Shown here in pieces: positions 33,255 to 40,421 of a DNA stretch of 64,000 nucleotides. How positions within the stretch are numbered: the stretch's first letter is position 1; each line of letters starts with the position of its first letter. Made by a program: the position numbers and the translations under genes. Origin of the DNA: Hymenobacter sp. YC55 (lineage in GTDB: Bacteria > Bacteroidota > Bacteroidia > Cytophagales > Hymenobacteraceae); contig NZ_JARNTX010000003.1 of the NCBI RefSeq assembly GCF_029433095.1, positions 310,001 to 374,000 on the forward strand. The letters run 5' to 3'. The notes under the pieces are model-generated. The model did no database searches, had not been told where the DNA came from, and saw only the letters and a program-made list of their open reading frames with translations.

Positions 33255-34661
33255 TTACCGGCTCACCAGCACTGGGGTGCTGCCTGCCCCCTTGAGCGCT
33301 ACTACTACTCGCTGGTACGTGGTACCCGCGCTAGTCTGATCGGCGGTGGGTACCGCTTGCACGGGGCCTAGCGTTTGAGCCATGGCGGCGCCTTTGGCAT
33401 CGGTGCGCACGGTAAGTAAGGGGTAGTCGCGGGAGTAGGGGGCTTGCGTGGCCCGGCTCAGGTAGATGTCGTATTCGGTGTCGGGTTGCAGGTGCATCAG
33501 GGAAAAGGAGGCGAGGTCAACCAGTCCTTCCGAGCGCGTGACTAGGGAGCCGGCCGCGGCCCCGGCCCCAACGGCCTTCAGCTCGCGCACCACGGCGGGC
33601 TGGTCCACGAGTTGCCGGCCGAGCTTAGTGAGGTCTGCCGCCCCGGCGGGCACGGCGTTCGGCACGTACACGAGCGCCATCGGGGCCTGCCCGACTTTCA
33701 CTTTCCCGATTACTTGGTTGGTAGCGGTGCTGATGGCTACCACCGAGTCGGCATTTTCCAGGTTCACGTACACGCGGCTAGCGTCGCCCGAGGCCCAAAT
33801 GCCGTGCGGCAGTGCTCCCACCGGAATAGTAGCAAGCTGCTGGAAGCCTGCCTCGCGGGAATACACCTTCACCACGTTTTCGCCGCCCACGCTCACGTAC
33901 GCCACCTTACCTAGTTTGGTATCCAGGGTGGTGACGTGGTTGGTGATGGGCCCCGTATCGAGCACCTTGGTAATGCGTAGGGTCTTCACGTCCAGCACCG
34001 ACACCTTGCCCACGTCCTTGTGCGTAAACCACACCTGCTGCCCGTCTTTGGTGGCGAAGATGTTGGGCGAGAAGGGGCTAGCAACCGGTACGTGCTTGAT
34101 AACATTATAGGTGGCCGCATCCACCATAGTCAGCTCGGGCGAAAAGCTAGAGCACACGAAAGCCAGCTTGTTGTCGGGGCTGAAAGCCACCATGCCGGGC
34201 CCATTCGGTACCTGCACGCGGCGCGTTTCGCGCATGGTGGCCACGTCAATCACCGATATGTAGTCTTCCCCGCGCACCGTTACCCACACTTCCTTGCCGT
34301 TGGGCCGAAAGGTGGGCTCGTGTGGGGCCCGGCCCACGTACACGCTGCCCTTGATGGCGTTAGTGGCCGGGTCGATGAACGTCACGTTGTTGGAGCCAAT
34401 CGACACCACGGCCAGCGTTCGGTGGTCGGGCGCGATGCCGAGGCCGTGCACTAGCGCCTGCCCCCGGTAAAGCGGCGTCAGAATATCGGGCTGCGGCTTG
34501 CCCAGGATAAGCTGGCCCAGCAGCTTGTTGTCGGCCGGGTCGATAACCGAAACGGTGTTGGAAATCTGGTCGGCAGTGTACACCCGGTCGCGGTGGCTTA
34601 CGGTTTGCGCGTAGCCGGGCAGGCCCCCCGCTAAGAGGGCGCCGAAAAGTAGGTATTTCAT
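33255..34661 (-). CDS. YncE-family beta-propeller protein, exported
   Basis: A 468-residue protein with a signal peptide (KYLLFGALLAGGLPGYAQ). Repeats of the type YTADQISNTVSVIDPADNK, NVTFIDPATNAIKGSV, YISVIDVATMRETRRV and VVAISTATNQVIGKV are YVTN-type blades of a seven-bladed propeller. The last ~120 residues form an extra beta-rich domain (LQPDTEYDIYLSRA to the end) not present in E. coli YncE. It is probably periplasmic; the ligand is unknown. It is followed, on the same strand and after 21 bases from its partner upstream, by the DUF305 gene, so the two are co-transcribed. A remnant of its C-terminus lies at 24896-24958. Confidence 0.87.
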   Translation of the reverse strand: MKYLLFGALLAGGLPGYAQTVSHRDRVYTADQISNTVSVIDPADNKLLGQLILGKPQPDILTPLYRGQALVHGLGIAPDHRTLAVVSIGSNNVTFIDPATNAIKGSVYVGRAPHEPTFRPNGKEVWVTVRGEDYISVIDVATMRETRRVQVPNGPGMVAFSPDNKLAFVCSSFSPELTMVDAATYNVIKHVPVASPFSPNIFATKDGQQVWFTHKDVGKVSVLDVKTLRITKVLDTGPITNHVTTLDTKLGKVAYVSVGGENVVKVYSREAGFQQLATIPVGALPHGIWASGDASRVYVNLENADSVVAISTATNQVIGKVKVGQAPMALVYVPNAVPAGAADLTKLGRQLVDQPAVVRELKAVGAGAAAGSLVTRSEGLVDLASFSLMHLQPDTEYDIYLSRATQAPYSRDYPLLTVRTDAKGAAMAQTLGPVQAVPTADQTSAGTTYQRVVVALKGAGSTPVLVSR

Positions 34662-34682
34662 GGCATTGGCTAGGAAGAAAAA

Positions 34683-35144
34683 TCAGGGCTGCGCCGGTGC
34701 TGGCGAGGTAGTGGCGGCGGCCCCGTGCTTGCGCAGCCAAGCGTTCATCTGCTGAATCTCGATTTGCTGCTCGGCGATAATGCTCTGGGCCAGGCGGCGC
34801 AGCTCGGGGTCTTTGCCGTAGAGTAGCTGCAGGCGGGCCATGTCAACGGCGCCCTGGTGGTGGGGTACCATCATGGCCCCGAAGCTGGCGTCGATATCGG
34901 TAGGCGGCACGCCGCCCATGTGCTGCATGCCTTTGTCCATCACCGTCATCACCGAATCCATCTGCCAATGAAAAGCCGCCGCTGACGTGCCCGCCACCAG
35001 GCCGGCCATCGAGGGCATGGCCTGAGGCGAGCCGCTTTTTGCCGCCGACATGCCGTGGTGGTCATGCGTTTGCGCCTGCGCTACCGCCACGGGCGTAGCA
35101 GCCAGGAGTAGAAGCAAAGGCAAGGATTTCAGGGGTAGCGTCAT
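34683..35144 (-). CDS. DUF305-family exported protein
   Basis: A 153-residue protein with a signal peptide (LPLLLLLAATPVAVAQA) followed by a His/Met-rich linker (HDHHGM). The DUF305 domain carries the signature MMVPHHQGAVDMA and ELRRLAQSIIAEQQIEIQQMNAWL, a ferritin-like four-helix bundle. Members are often linked to copper and other metal stress. It lies 21 bases upstream of the propeller gene in one operon; together they could form a periplasmic metal-binding pair, which is inference from context. Confidence 0.87.
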   Translation of the reverse strand: MTLPLKSLPLLLLLAATPVAVAQAQTHDHHGMSAAKSGSPQAMPSMAGLVAGTSAAAFHWQMDSVMTVMDKGMQHMGGVPPTDIDASFGAMMVPHHQGAVDMARLQLLYGKDPELRRLAQSIIAEQQIEIQQMNAWLRKHGAAATTSPAPAQP

Positions 35145-35222
35145 CAGTAGAGAGTTTGGTTAAGGAGTAGGCAAGCAGCCAGTTGCTACGCACCCTAAAT
35201 GAATGGCAGTACAAAGGCTATC

Positions 35223-35675
35223 CTATTCGCGACCTGCTGTTGGAGGCGGTCCTACTACTTCATCGCCAATCTCGGCCGAAGCCCGGGCAAACGCCTCCAT
35301 ATCGGGCGGCGAGGTAGGCGATAAGTCCGATGGGTCGGCTACGGTACCTGCGGCTTTGATGAGCCGAGCGAAGCCGCTAGGTGAGGCTACTACCAGCCCG
35401 CGTGACAGCGCCGGGCCGCTCACGACGGCATGGACAGTTCCCCGCGGAATAAAGAAGTCCTGCCCTGGTTTCAACACAACTACCTCGGTTTCGGTGTGCA
35501 CGGTAAATTCACCTTCTAGCACAACTAAGTGTTCGGAATAGGTGGTGTGGCGATGCAGCGGCGTGGCTACGCCAGGCTGGAAAGTGCCCTCAATAAGGTC
35601 GTAGCGGTTTTCGGTGGTTTCGTGGTCGGCCAGAATGCGCGTGAGGGTGCCTAAAAGCCAGAAAGACTGGTTCAT
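35223..35675 (-). CDS. Cupin-domain protein
   Basis: The ATG at 35675 gives 150 residues. Cupin motif 1 is seen as GVATPLHRHTTYSEHLVVLEGEF and motif 2 as PRGTVHAVVSGP, with metal ligands two His and one Glu in the first motif and a His in the second. Proteins of this kind range from sensors to dioxygenases and small enzymes; nothing more specific can be said. It stands between the DUF305/propeller pair and an esterase, separated from both by non-coding gaps. Confidence 0.82.
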   Translation of the reverse strand: MNQSFWLLGTLTRILADHETTENRYDLIEGTFQPGVATPLHRHTTYSEHLVVLEGEFTVHTETEVVVLKPGQDFFIPRGTVHAVVSGPALSRGLVVASPSGFARLIKAAGTVADPSDLSPTSPPDMEAFARASAEIGDEVVGPPPTAGRE

Positions 35676-35752
35676 GCGTTGGAATTGATGAATTAACAGA
35701 GAGAGCACAGCGAACAGGCTTACCGGGTAGGCCTGCCTAACTTCAACTCAAC

Positions 35753-35794
35753 AGCCCCTGCCTTGTACCCTAACTCGGGTAAAAAGCAGGGGCT
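35753..35794 (-). terminator. Stem-loop after esterase gene
   Basis: AGCCCCTGC (35753-35761) and GCAGGGGCT (35786-35794) form the outer stem with an inner ACCC/GGGT pairing. It lies ~25 bases past the esterase stop. Confidence 0.55.
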
Positions 35795-35819
35795 GAAAGA
35801 ATTGGCGACAAAGCGGAGC

Positions 35820-36791
35820 TTAGCCGAGATACTTCTTGAGTTCGGCGGCCGCGTGCACAAACAGCGACCTGACCGCCGGCACCTTAGCCAAGGCGTTGAG
35901 CAGGCCGAAGTCGTGAATCATGCCGTTGTAGCGGATGGTGGTGGCGGGTACGCCGGCCTCGCTGAGCTTGCGGCCGTAGGCCTCGCCCTCGTCGCGCAGG
36001 ATGTCGTTTTCGGCCACCTGAATCAGGGCCGGCGGTAGGCCTTGCAGCTGCTCCAGGGTGGCATTGAGGGGCGAGGCGTGGATTTCTTTCCGCTTGGTTA
36101 AGTCAGTGGTATAGGTGCTCCACATCCACTCCATGAGCGGGGCGGTCAGGAAGCGGTCCTGGCCATACAGTTGGTACGACTCGGTGGTGAAATCGGCATT
36201 GGTTACGGGCCAGAGCAGGACTTGCAGCTTGATGTGCGGGCCACCTCGCTCCTTGGCCAGCAAACAGGTAACGGCCGACATATTGCCGCCTACGCTGTTG
36301 CCCACCACCGCTAGGCTTTTACCGTCCACACTGATTTCGGCCCCGTTTTCCGCCACCCACTTGGTAGCGGCGTAGATTTCGTTGATGGCCTGCGGATACT
36401 GCACATCCGGGCTGGGGGTGTAATCGACGAACACGGCCACGAAGCCCGATTCTACCACTAGGTCGCGCACCATGCGCTGGTGGGTGGGGAAGTCGCCGAG
36501 CACCCAGCCGCCGCCGTGAATAAAGATGAATGCGGGCAGTACCGTATCGGTGGTGCCCGTGGGCCGCACGATGTGCAGCGGCACCGTGTAGCCATCTTGC
36601 TCGATGGTGCGCTGCGTGGTTTCCACGCCCGAAAGGTCCACGTTGACGGAGGCTTGCGCGCCGACCAGCACCTGGCGGGCATCGGGCACGGGGAGGGTTT
36701 CGAGGCCGGGGCCGCCGGTATTCAGGGCTTTAAGGAACTCGATAACCTGCGGGTCGAGGTGTTGGTCGGTGGCAAAAGGAGGTGCTTGCAT
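35820..36791 (-). CDS. Alpha/beta hydrolase, hormone-sensitive-lipase-like esterase
   Basis: A 323-residue alpha/beta hydrolase of the HSL (family IV) group. The oxyanion motif is FIHGGGW, the nucleophile elbow G-N-S-V-G-G-N, the acid probably in AENDILRDEG and the His in YNGMIHDFGLLN. Carboxylesterase activity on short acyl esters is expected, in the cytoplasm as no signal is seen. It follows the F420-reductase-like gene by 63 bases and ends at a stem-loop, so it may be the last gene of the pirin unit. Confidence 0.9.
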   Translation of the reverse strand: MQAPPFATDQHLDPQVIEFLKALNTGGPGLETLPVPDARQVLVGAQASVNVDLSGVETTQRTIEQDGYTVPLHIVRPTGTTDTVLPAFIFIHGGGWVLGDFPTHQRMVRDLVVESGFVAVFVDYTPSPDVQYPQAINEIYAATKWVAENGAEISVDGKSLAVVGNSVGGNMSAVTCLLAKERGGPHIKLQVLLWPVTNADFTTESYQLYGQDRFLTAPLMEWMWSTYTTDLTKRKEIHASPLNATLEQLQGLPPALIQVAENDILRDEGEAYGRKLSEAGVPATTIRYNGMIHDFGLLNALAKVPAVRSLFVHAAAELKKYLG

Positions 36792-36854
36792 ACGGAAAGG
36801 AGTTAATTGATTGAGGTGGTGATGCGAGAGTTGAACAGCGGGCAGGAGGTGCTA

Positions 36855-37454
36855 CTACGCCGGCAGCTTTACCAGATTGACGCCCGAAAAGGCGCCGCCG
36901 AACTGCTGGAGCCGCCCGCCGGTCGAGAGTCCGCCCAGGTCGAGGCCAGCAAACCCCATTTTGCTGATTAGCGCCAGCACGTCGGCTTTGGCCGCGGCAT
37001 CGTCGCCGGAAACAACCACGACCCGCTGCCCGCCGCTTTCGCTCGGGCTGGCCGCCAGTAGGGCCGCGGCCAGGGTGTTGAAGCCCTTCACGACCCGCGC
37101 GCCCGGCGCTTGCTCGGCCACGATTTCCGACGAAGTTTTGGCGCCCAGGTCCAAGGGCTGGAAGTCGGGGAAGTGAATGGCGTTGGTGGTGTCCACGAGG
37201 ATTTGATTTTTCCAGCTGGGCACCTGCTCCAGCACGTTTGCCACCGCATCCCAGGGCACCGACAGCAGCACGAGGTCGGCTTGCACCGCTTCTTCCACGG
37301 TGCCCGCCCGTACGCCTTGCCCAAGCGTGGCCGCCAAGTCGGTAAGGGCGGCCGGCCCTGATTTGCTGCTGACAACCACCTCGAAGCCAGCTTGGGCGGC
37401 GTGGCGAACAAACGCCTGCGCGATATTGCCCGCGCCGATAGTTCCTATTTTCAT
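36855..37454 (-). CDS. NADP-binding F420-reductase-like protein
   Basis: A 199-residue single Rossmann domain: MKIGTIGAGNIAQAFVRHAAQ is the dinucleotide site, VVVSSKSGP the NADP-type loop (Ser, Lys), DLVLLSVPW and VKGFNTLAA are hallmarks of the NADPH-dependent F420 oxidoreductase (Fno-like) family. Bacteroidota generally lack coenzyme F420, so the real acceptor is probably different (inference). It lies 69 bases after the GNAT gene on the same strand and 63 before the esterase, consistent with a four-gene unit led by pirin. Confidence 0.82.
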   Translation of the reverse strand: MKIGTIGAGNIAQAFVRHAAQAGFEVVVSSKSGPAALTDLAATLGQGVRAGTVEEAVQADLVLLSVPWDAVANVLEQVPSWKNQILVDTTNAIHFPDFQPLDLGAKTSSEIVAEQAPGARVVKGFNTLAAALLAASPSESGGQRVVVVSGDDAAAKADVLALISKMGFAGLDLGGLSTGGRLQQFGGAFSGVNLVKLPA

Positions 37455-37523
37455 GGAGTTTGGGTATGGTAAAACAACTAAGTAATTGACAACGAGTGTC
37501 TGGCGAACGTTAGGCTGCTGTTA

Positions 37524-37838
37524 TTAAGCGTTGGCAGGTCGGTAGCCGGGGGCCACCAGCCGGTACCAGCTGGGGTGTTGGTGGAGGTAGCGTGCCACAA
37601 ACGGGCACAGCGGAATGACGGTCAGGTGGCGCGCATCCGCCTGGTGCAGCACTTTTTCCACCAGGGCGCTGCCAACGCCTTGCCCTTGCAAGTCGCTGGG
37701 TACTTCGGTGTGGATCAAGCTCAGGTAGTGGTGATGCAGCTGATACTGCAGCAGCGCGGTAGCATCAGCTACTGCCAGCTCGAACTGCTGGTCGTAGGCG
37801 TTATCGGTGAGCGGTAAGGCTTGGTAGCTGGGATTCAT
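37524..37838 (-). CDS. GNAT-like N-acetyltransferase, YjdJ type
   Basis: A 104-residue small acetyltransferase-like protein with the acetyl-CoA loop VPSDLQGQGVGSALVEKVL (Q-G-Q-G-V-G), DARHLTVIPLCPFVARYLHQHPSW, and a His-rich strand before. This matches the short YjdJ/GCN5-related group, whose substrates are unknown. The start codon overlaps the pirin stop by 4 bases, so the two are translationally coupled. It is the second gene of the box-controlled unit. Confidence 0.82.
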   Translation of the reverse strand: MNPSYQALPLTDNAYDQQFELAVADATALLQYQLHHHYLSLIHTEVPSDLQGQGVGSALVEKVLHQADARHLTVIPLCPFVARYLHQHPSWYRLVAPGYRPANA

Positions 37839-38752
37839 AGCAGGGTGATGCGAGTCGATAAGTCTTGTGGCGACGTGACCACCTCGTAGTGAATCTGCCC
37901 GTAGCCGCCCGCGAAAAACTCTTCGTAGGCCGTGGCTATTTCGGCGTGGCTGTTCATCACAAAGGGCCCCTGGGCCACCACCGGTTCGGTGTATGGTTCC
38001 CCGCCAAAAAGTAGCACGCTGACCATCTCAATGCTAGGGTTGGTGAAGGTGATGGGACCTATCTCCGGGCCAAACAGCACCAGTTCACTTTGGCCGTAGG
38101 GCTGGCCGTTGATCCGGACCGACTCGGCTGGCACGAAGGCGGCGTAATCCAGCCCCACTTTGGTAGTCAGCGAAAACGTGGCCTTGGGATTGAGCTGCAA
38201 GTGATACAAGAACTGCGGACTGCTGGCGGGCACCGGCGAGACGGCGTCGCCGAGCGCCCCGAGCAGCACCCGCAGGCTGCCCGCCGCCTCGGGCAGCAGC
38301 ACTTCGGGCACCGCCGTGGGTTGCAGGGGCAAGTAATCGGGAGCTTCGGCTTTATGGCGGGCCGGCAGATTGATCCAGAATTGCAGCGCGTGCAATACGC
38401 CGCCGCTGGCCTGAAAACCCAGACTGGGGTTTTCGTCGTGCAGCACGCCCCAACCGGCCTTCATCCATTGCGCGCCGCCCGCCGCTACCACGCCGTGGTG
38501 GCCAGCGCTGTCGTAGTGTTCGATGGCGCCGCTGAGCACGTAGGTGAAGGTGGCAATGCCCCGGTGCGGGTGGGCCGTTTCGCCGGTGGGGGCCTTCGGC
38601 ACCTGGCCTTCAAATCGGGTGGGGTACACGTGGTCCAGAAAAACGAACGGGCCCACGGCGGCTACCATCCGGCTGGGCAGCAGCCGGTTGACGAGCAGCT
38701 TGCCCACTTTGGTGTTGGTACCCCCAACCTGCGCGATTATGGATTTGGTCAT
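37835..38752 (-). CDS. Pirin family protein
   Basis: A 305-residue bicupin of the pirin family (FLDHV, PHRGIATFTYVLSGAIEHYDSAGHHG and LHALQFWINLP are typical). The metal ligands HPHRG and the HYDSAGHHG region are present in the N-terminal cupin, as in pirins with quercetinase or redox-regulator activity. Cytoplasmic. Pirins respond to redox state and interact with central metabolism or regulators, but the role here is open. It heads a unit with GNAT, F420-reductase-like and esterase genes, under a Crp/FNR-type promoter whose box overlaps the stop codon of the upstream crp gene. Confidence 0.9.
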   Translation of the reverse strand: MTKSIIAQVGGTNTKVGKLLVNRLLPSRMVAAVGPFVFLDHVYPTRFEGQVPKAPTGETAHPHRGIATFTYVLSGAIEHYDSAGHHGVVAAGGAQWMKAGWGVLHDENPSLGFQASGGVLHALQFWINLPARHKAEAPDYLPLQPTAVPEVLLPEAAGSLRVLLGALGDAVSPVPASSPQFLYHLQLNPKATFSLTTKVGLDYAAFVPAESVRINGQPYGQSELVLFGPEIGPITFTNPSIEMVSVLLFGGEPYTEPVVAQGPFVMNSHAEIATAYEEFFAGGYGQIHYEVVTSPQDLSTRITLL

Positions 38753-38798
38753 GGCGTGCGTGCTAGTTGGCAGCGTTTGTGCTAGGATGCTGCTGCTG

Positions 38799-38843
38799 CA
38801 AAGGTGACCAGCCAGGCCGGGGTGTTCCGTTGACTTTTATCAA
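38799..38843 (-). promoter_or_regulatory. Crp/FNR-type box plus -7 element, pirin unit
   Basis: TTGAC-TTTT-ATCAA (38830-38843) is followed on the minus strand after 23 nt by CACCTTTG (38799-38806). The box covers the stop codon (38840-38842) of the crp gene directly upstream. Confidence 0.82.
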
Positions 38844-39448
38844 GAAAGCAATTCGATCAGCTGAGGCTTGGCTTGCAGCAGCCGGGTGCGGATGCGGCTC
38901 AGCGTTTCAGGCAAAATGCCGAGGTAAGAGGCAATCAAGTGCTGCGGAAAGCGCTGCACGAAGCCGGGGTACTGCGCGAGAAAGGCTAGGTAGCGCTCCT
39001 CGGCGGTGCAGGAGATGGCCGCTTCCAAGCGCCGCTGGGTGGCCGTTGCGTGGCGCCGGTCCAAGCCTTGCATCAGCTCGGCCATGGCGGGCACGGTGCG
39101 GAGTAGCTCTTGCATTTGCGCGTGCGTTATCAGCAGCAAGCTGGCATCTTCCAACGCATCAATGTAGTAACGGGAGGGGACAAGCAACACGCAGCTCTCC
39201 CGGTCGCCCACCCACCAGTTTTCCACGCCTAAGGTTAGCACGTGCTCACCCCCTTTGTCGTCGACGCTGTAGAGGCGCAACGCCCCCGTTAGCACAAAGG
39301 CAAAGTGCTTACACACTTCGCCCGCCCGCAGCAGAAAGGCTCTTTTCTTTAGCTTCTTCGGCGTAAACGCGGCGCAGATACGAATGAAATCCGCGTCGGA
39401 AACGGGGGTGGAAATACCGGCGTCGATGTACGTGCGAAATGCTTGCAT
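38840..39448 (-). CDS. Crp/Fnr-family regulator (tandem copy 2)
   Basis: The ATG at 39448 (MQAFRTYIDAG) gives 202 residues and matches the start of the neighbouring paralogue; an in-frame start at 39505 would overlap that gene. The cNMP-type barrel has KKRAFLLRAGEVCKHFAFVLTGALRLY, and the HTH ends ASYLGILPETLSRIRTRL. The E-T-L-S-R recognition residues predict binding to TTGAT/TTGAC half-sites. FNR iron-sulfur cysteines are missing. A ~10-residue tail follows the recognition helix. It lies 53 bases after the paralogue at 39502, and its stop codon is overlapped by the pirin promoter box, so it may act on the neighbouring unit. Confidence 0.88.
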   Translation of the reverse strand: MQAFRTYIDAGISTPVSDADFIRICAAFTPKKLKKRAFLLRAGEVCKHFAFVLTGALRLYSVDDKGGEHVLTLGVENWWVGDRESCVLLVPSRYYIDALEDASLLLITHAQMQELLRTVPAMAELMQGLDRRHATATQRRLEAAISCTAEERYLAFLAQYPGFVQRFPQHLIASYLGILPETLSRIRTRLLQAKPQLIELLS

Positions 39449-39501
39449 AGCGTAGCGGTAAGCGAGTAAGGACGTAGACGATTTGGGGCTCCGAGCTAGC
39501 C

Positions 39502-40101
39502 TCAAGAGTCGGCCGGCACAGGGACGGACGGCAGCTTGGTGCGAATGCGGCTCAGGGTTTCAGGTGAAATACCGAGGTAAGAGGCAATCATGAGTTGCGA
39601 AAACCGCTGGACATAGGTGGGGTGCTGGGCTATGAATGCGGCGTAGCGTTCCTCGGCCGAGCAGGCAATGGCGTCGTGCAGGCGCTTTTGGGCGGCTATG
39701 GCGTTGCGCTCGTATTGAATGCGTACCAGCTCGGCCACTAGCGGCACCCGGCGCACGAGTTCCTGCGCCTGCGGGCAACTAACAAGCAGCAATTGCGAAT
39801 CTTCTACGGCATCGATGTAGTAGCGCGAAGGCGTAAGCTGCGACCAGCTTTCCCGGTCGCCGATCCACATGTTTTCAACTCCCAACACGTGGATTTGCTT
39901 GTTGCCTCGGGCATCCAGGGTGTAGAGGCGCAGCGCGCCCTGCACCACGAAGGCCTGGTACCGACACACTTCTCCCGCCTGCAACAGGTACTGTTTTTTT
40001 TGAAGTTTATAGGGCAACAATTCCGCGGTAATTAAAGTAAAATCGGCGTCGGAAATAGTCGAGCGGGTTTGCTGGTCGATGTAGTTGCGTAAAGCCTGCA
40101 T
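39502..40101 (-). CDS. Crp/Fnr-family regulator (tandem copy 1)
   Basis: A 199-residue paralogue of the gene at 38840: MQALRNYIDQQTRSTISDADFTLI, barrel KKQYLLQAGEVCRYQAFVVQGALRLY, and HTH ASYLGISPETLSRIRTKL. The recognition helix again carries E-x-x-S-R. A short tail (PSVPVPADS) replaces the wing. No FNR-type cysteine cluster is present. The two tandem genes are probably one transcript; 45 bases upstream lies a candidate sigma-54 promoter and, further up, a palindrome next to the divergent sigma-54 activator gene. Confidence 0.88.
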   Translation of the reverse strand: MQALRNYIDQQTRSTISDADFTLITAELLPYKLQKKQYLLQAGEVCRYQAFVVQGALRLYTLDARGNKQIHVLGVENMWIGDRESWSQLTPSRYYIDAVEDSQLLLVSCPQAQELVRRVPLVAELVRIQYERNAIAAQKRLHDAIACSAEERYAAFIAQHPTYVQRFSQLMIASYLGISPETLSRIRTKLPSVPVPADS

Positions 40102-40144
40102 AGTGGGGGCAAAAGAGCGGAAAAGGTCATAGCTGCTCCGTTAG

Positions 40145-40162
40145 TTGCCAAATAGGTGCCAA
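40145..40162 (-). promoter_or_regulatory. Candidate sigma-54 promoter of tandem crp genes
   Basis: The minus strand reads TTGGCACC-TATT-TGGCAA. The -24 GG and the -12 GC are exactly 12 bases apart, and the -24 half (TTGGCAC) is a full match to the sigma-54 consensus; the -12 half differs at one base. It lies ~45 bases before the crp ATG at 40101. Confidence 0.5.
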
Positions 40163-40271
40163 CGCCTTGGCTTGGTGAGGTGCGTATCGCTAAGTAGCTT
40201 TACAGCAACGGGTTAAGGATGATAAAATAGAAAATTTGGGGAGTTGAGAAAATCTCCATCGTTTTGGATTA

Positions 40272-40285
40272 TCCAATATATTGGA
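40272..40285. promoter_or_regulatory. Perfect palindrome TCCAATATATTGGA
   Basis: A 14-bp perfect palindrome lies ~110-120 bases upstream of the candidate sigma-54 promoter and ~135 bases before the divergent activator gene. Position and symmetry fit an enhancer or autoregulatory site of that activator. A related GGATAAA half-site follows at ~40294. Confidence 0.5.
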
Positions 40286-40421
40286 GATTTTTTTGGATAA
40301 ACGTCCTGCGGGGAGCAGCTTTGCGGCGTACCTTCCCGTTGTGGCTTCTGCTACTCTGTAGCGTAAGTTCCACGTATTTTCAGCTCCGACGGGCGCTTAG
40401 GTAGTTAGTTGCCCCCCTCAT

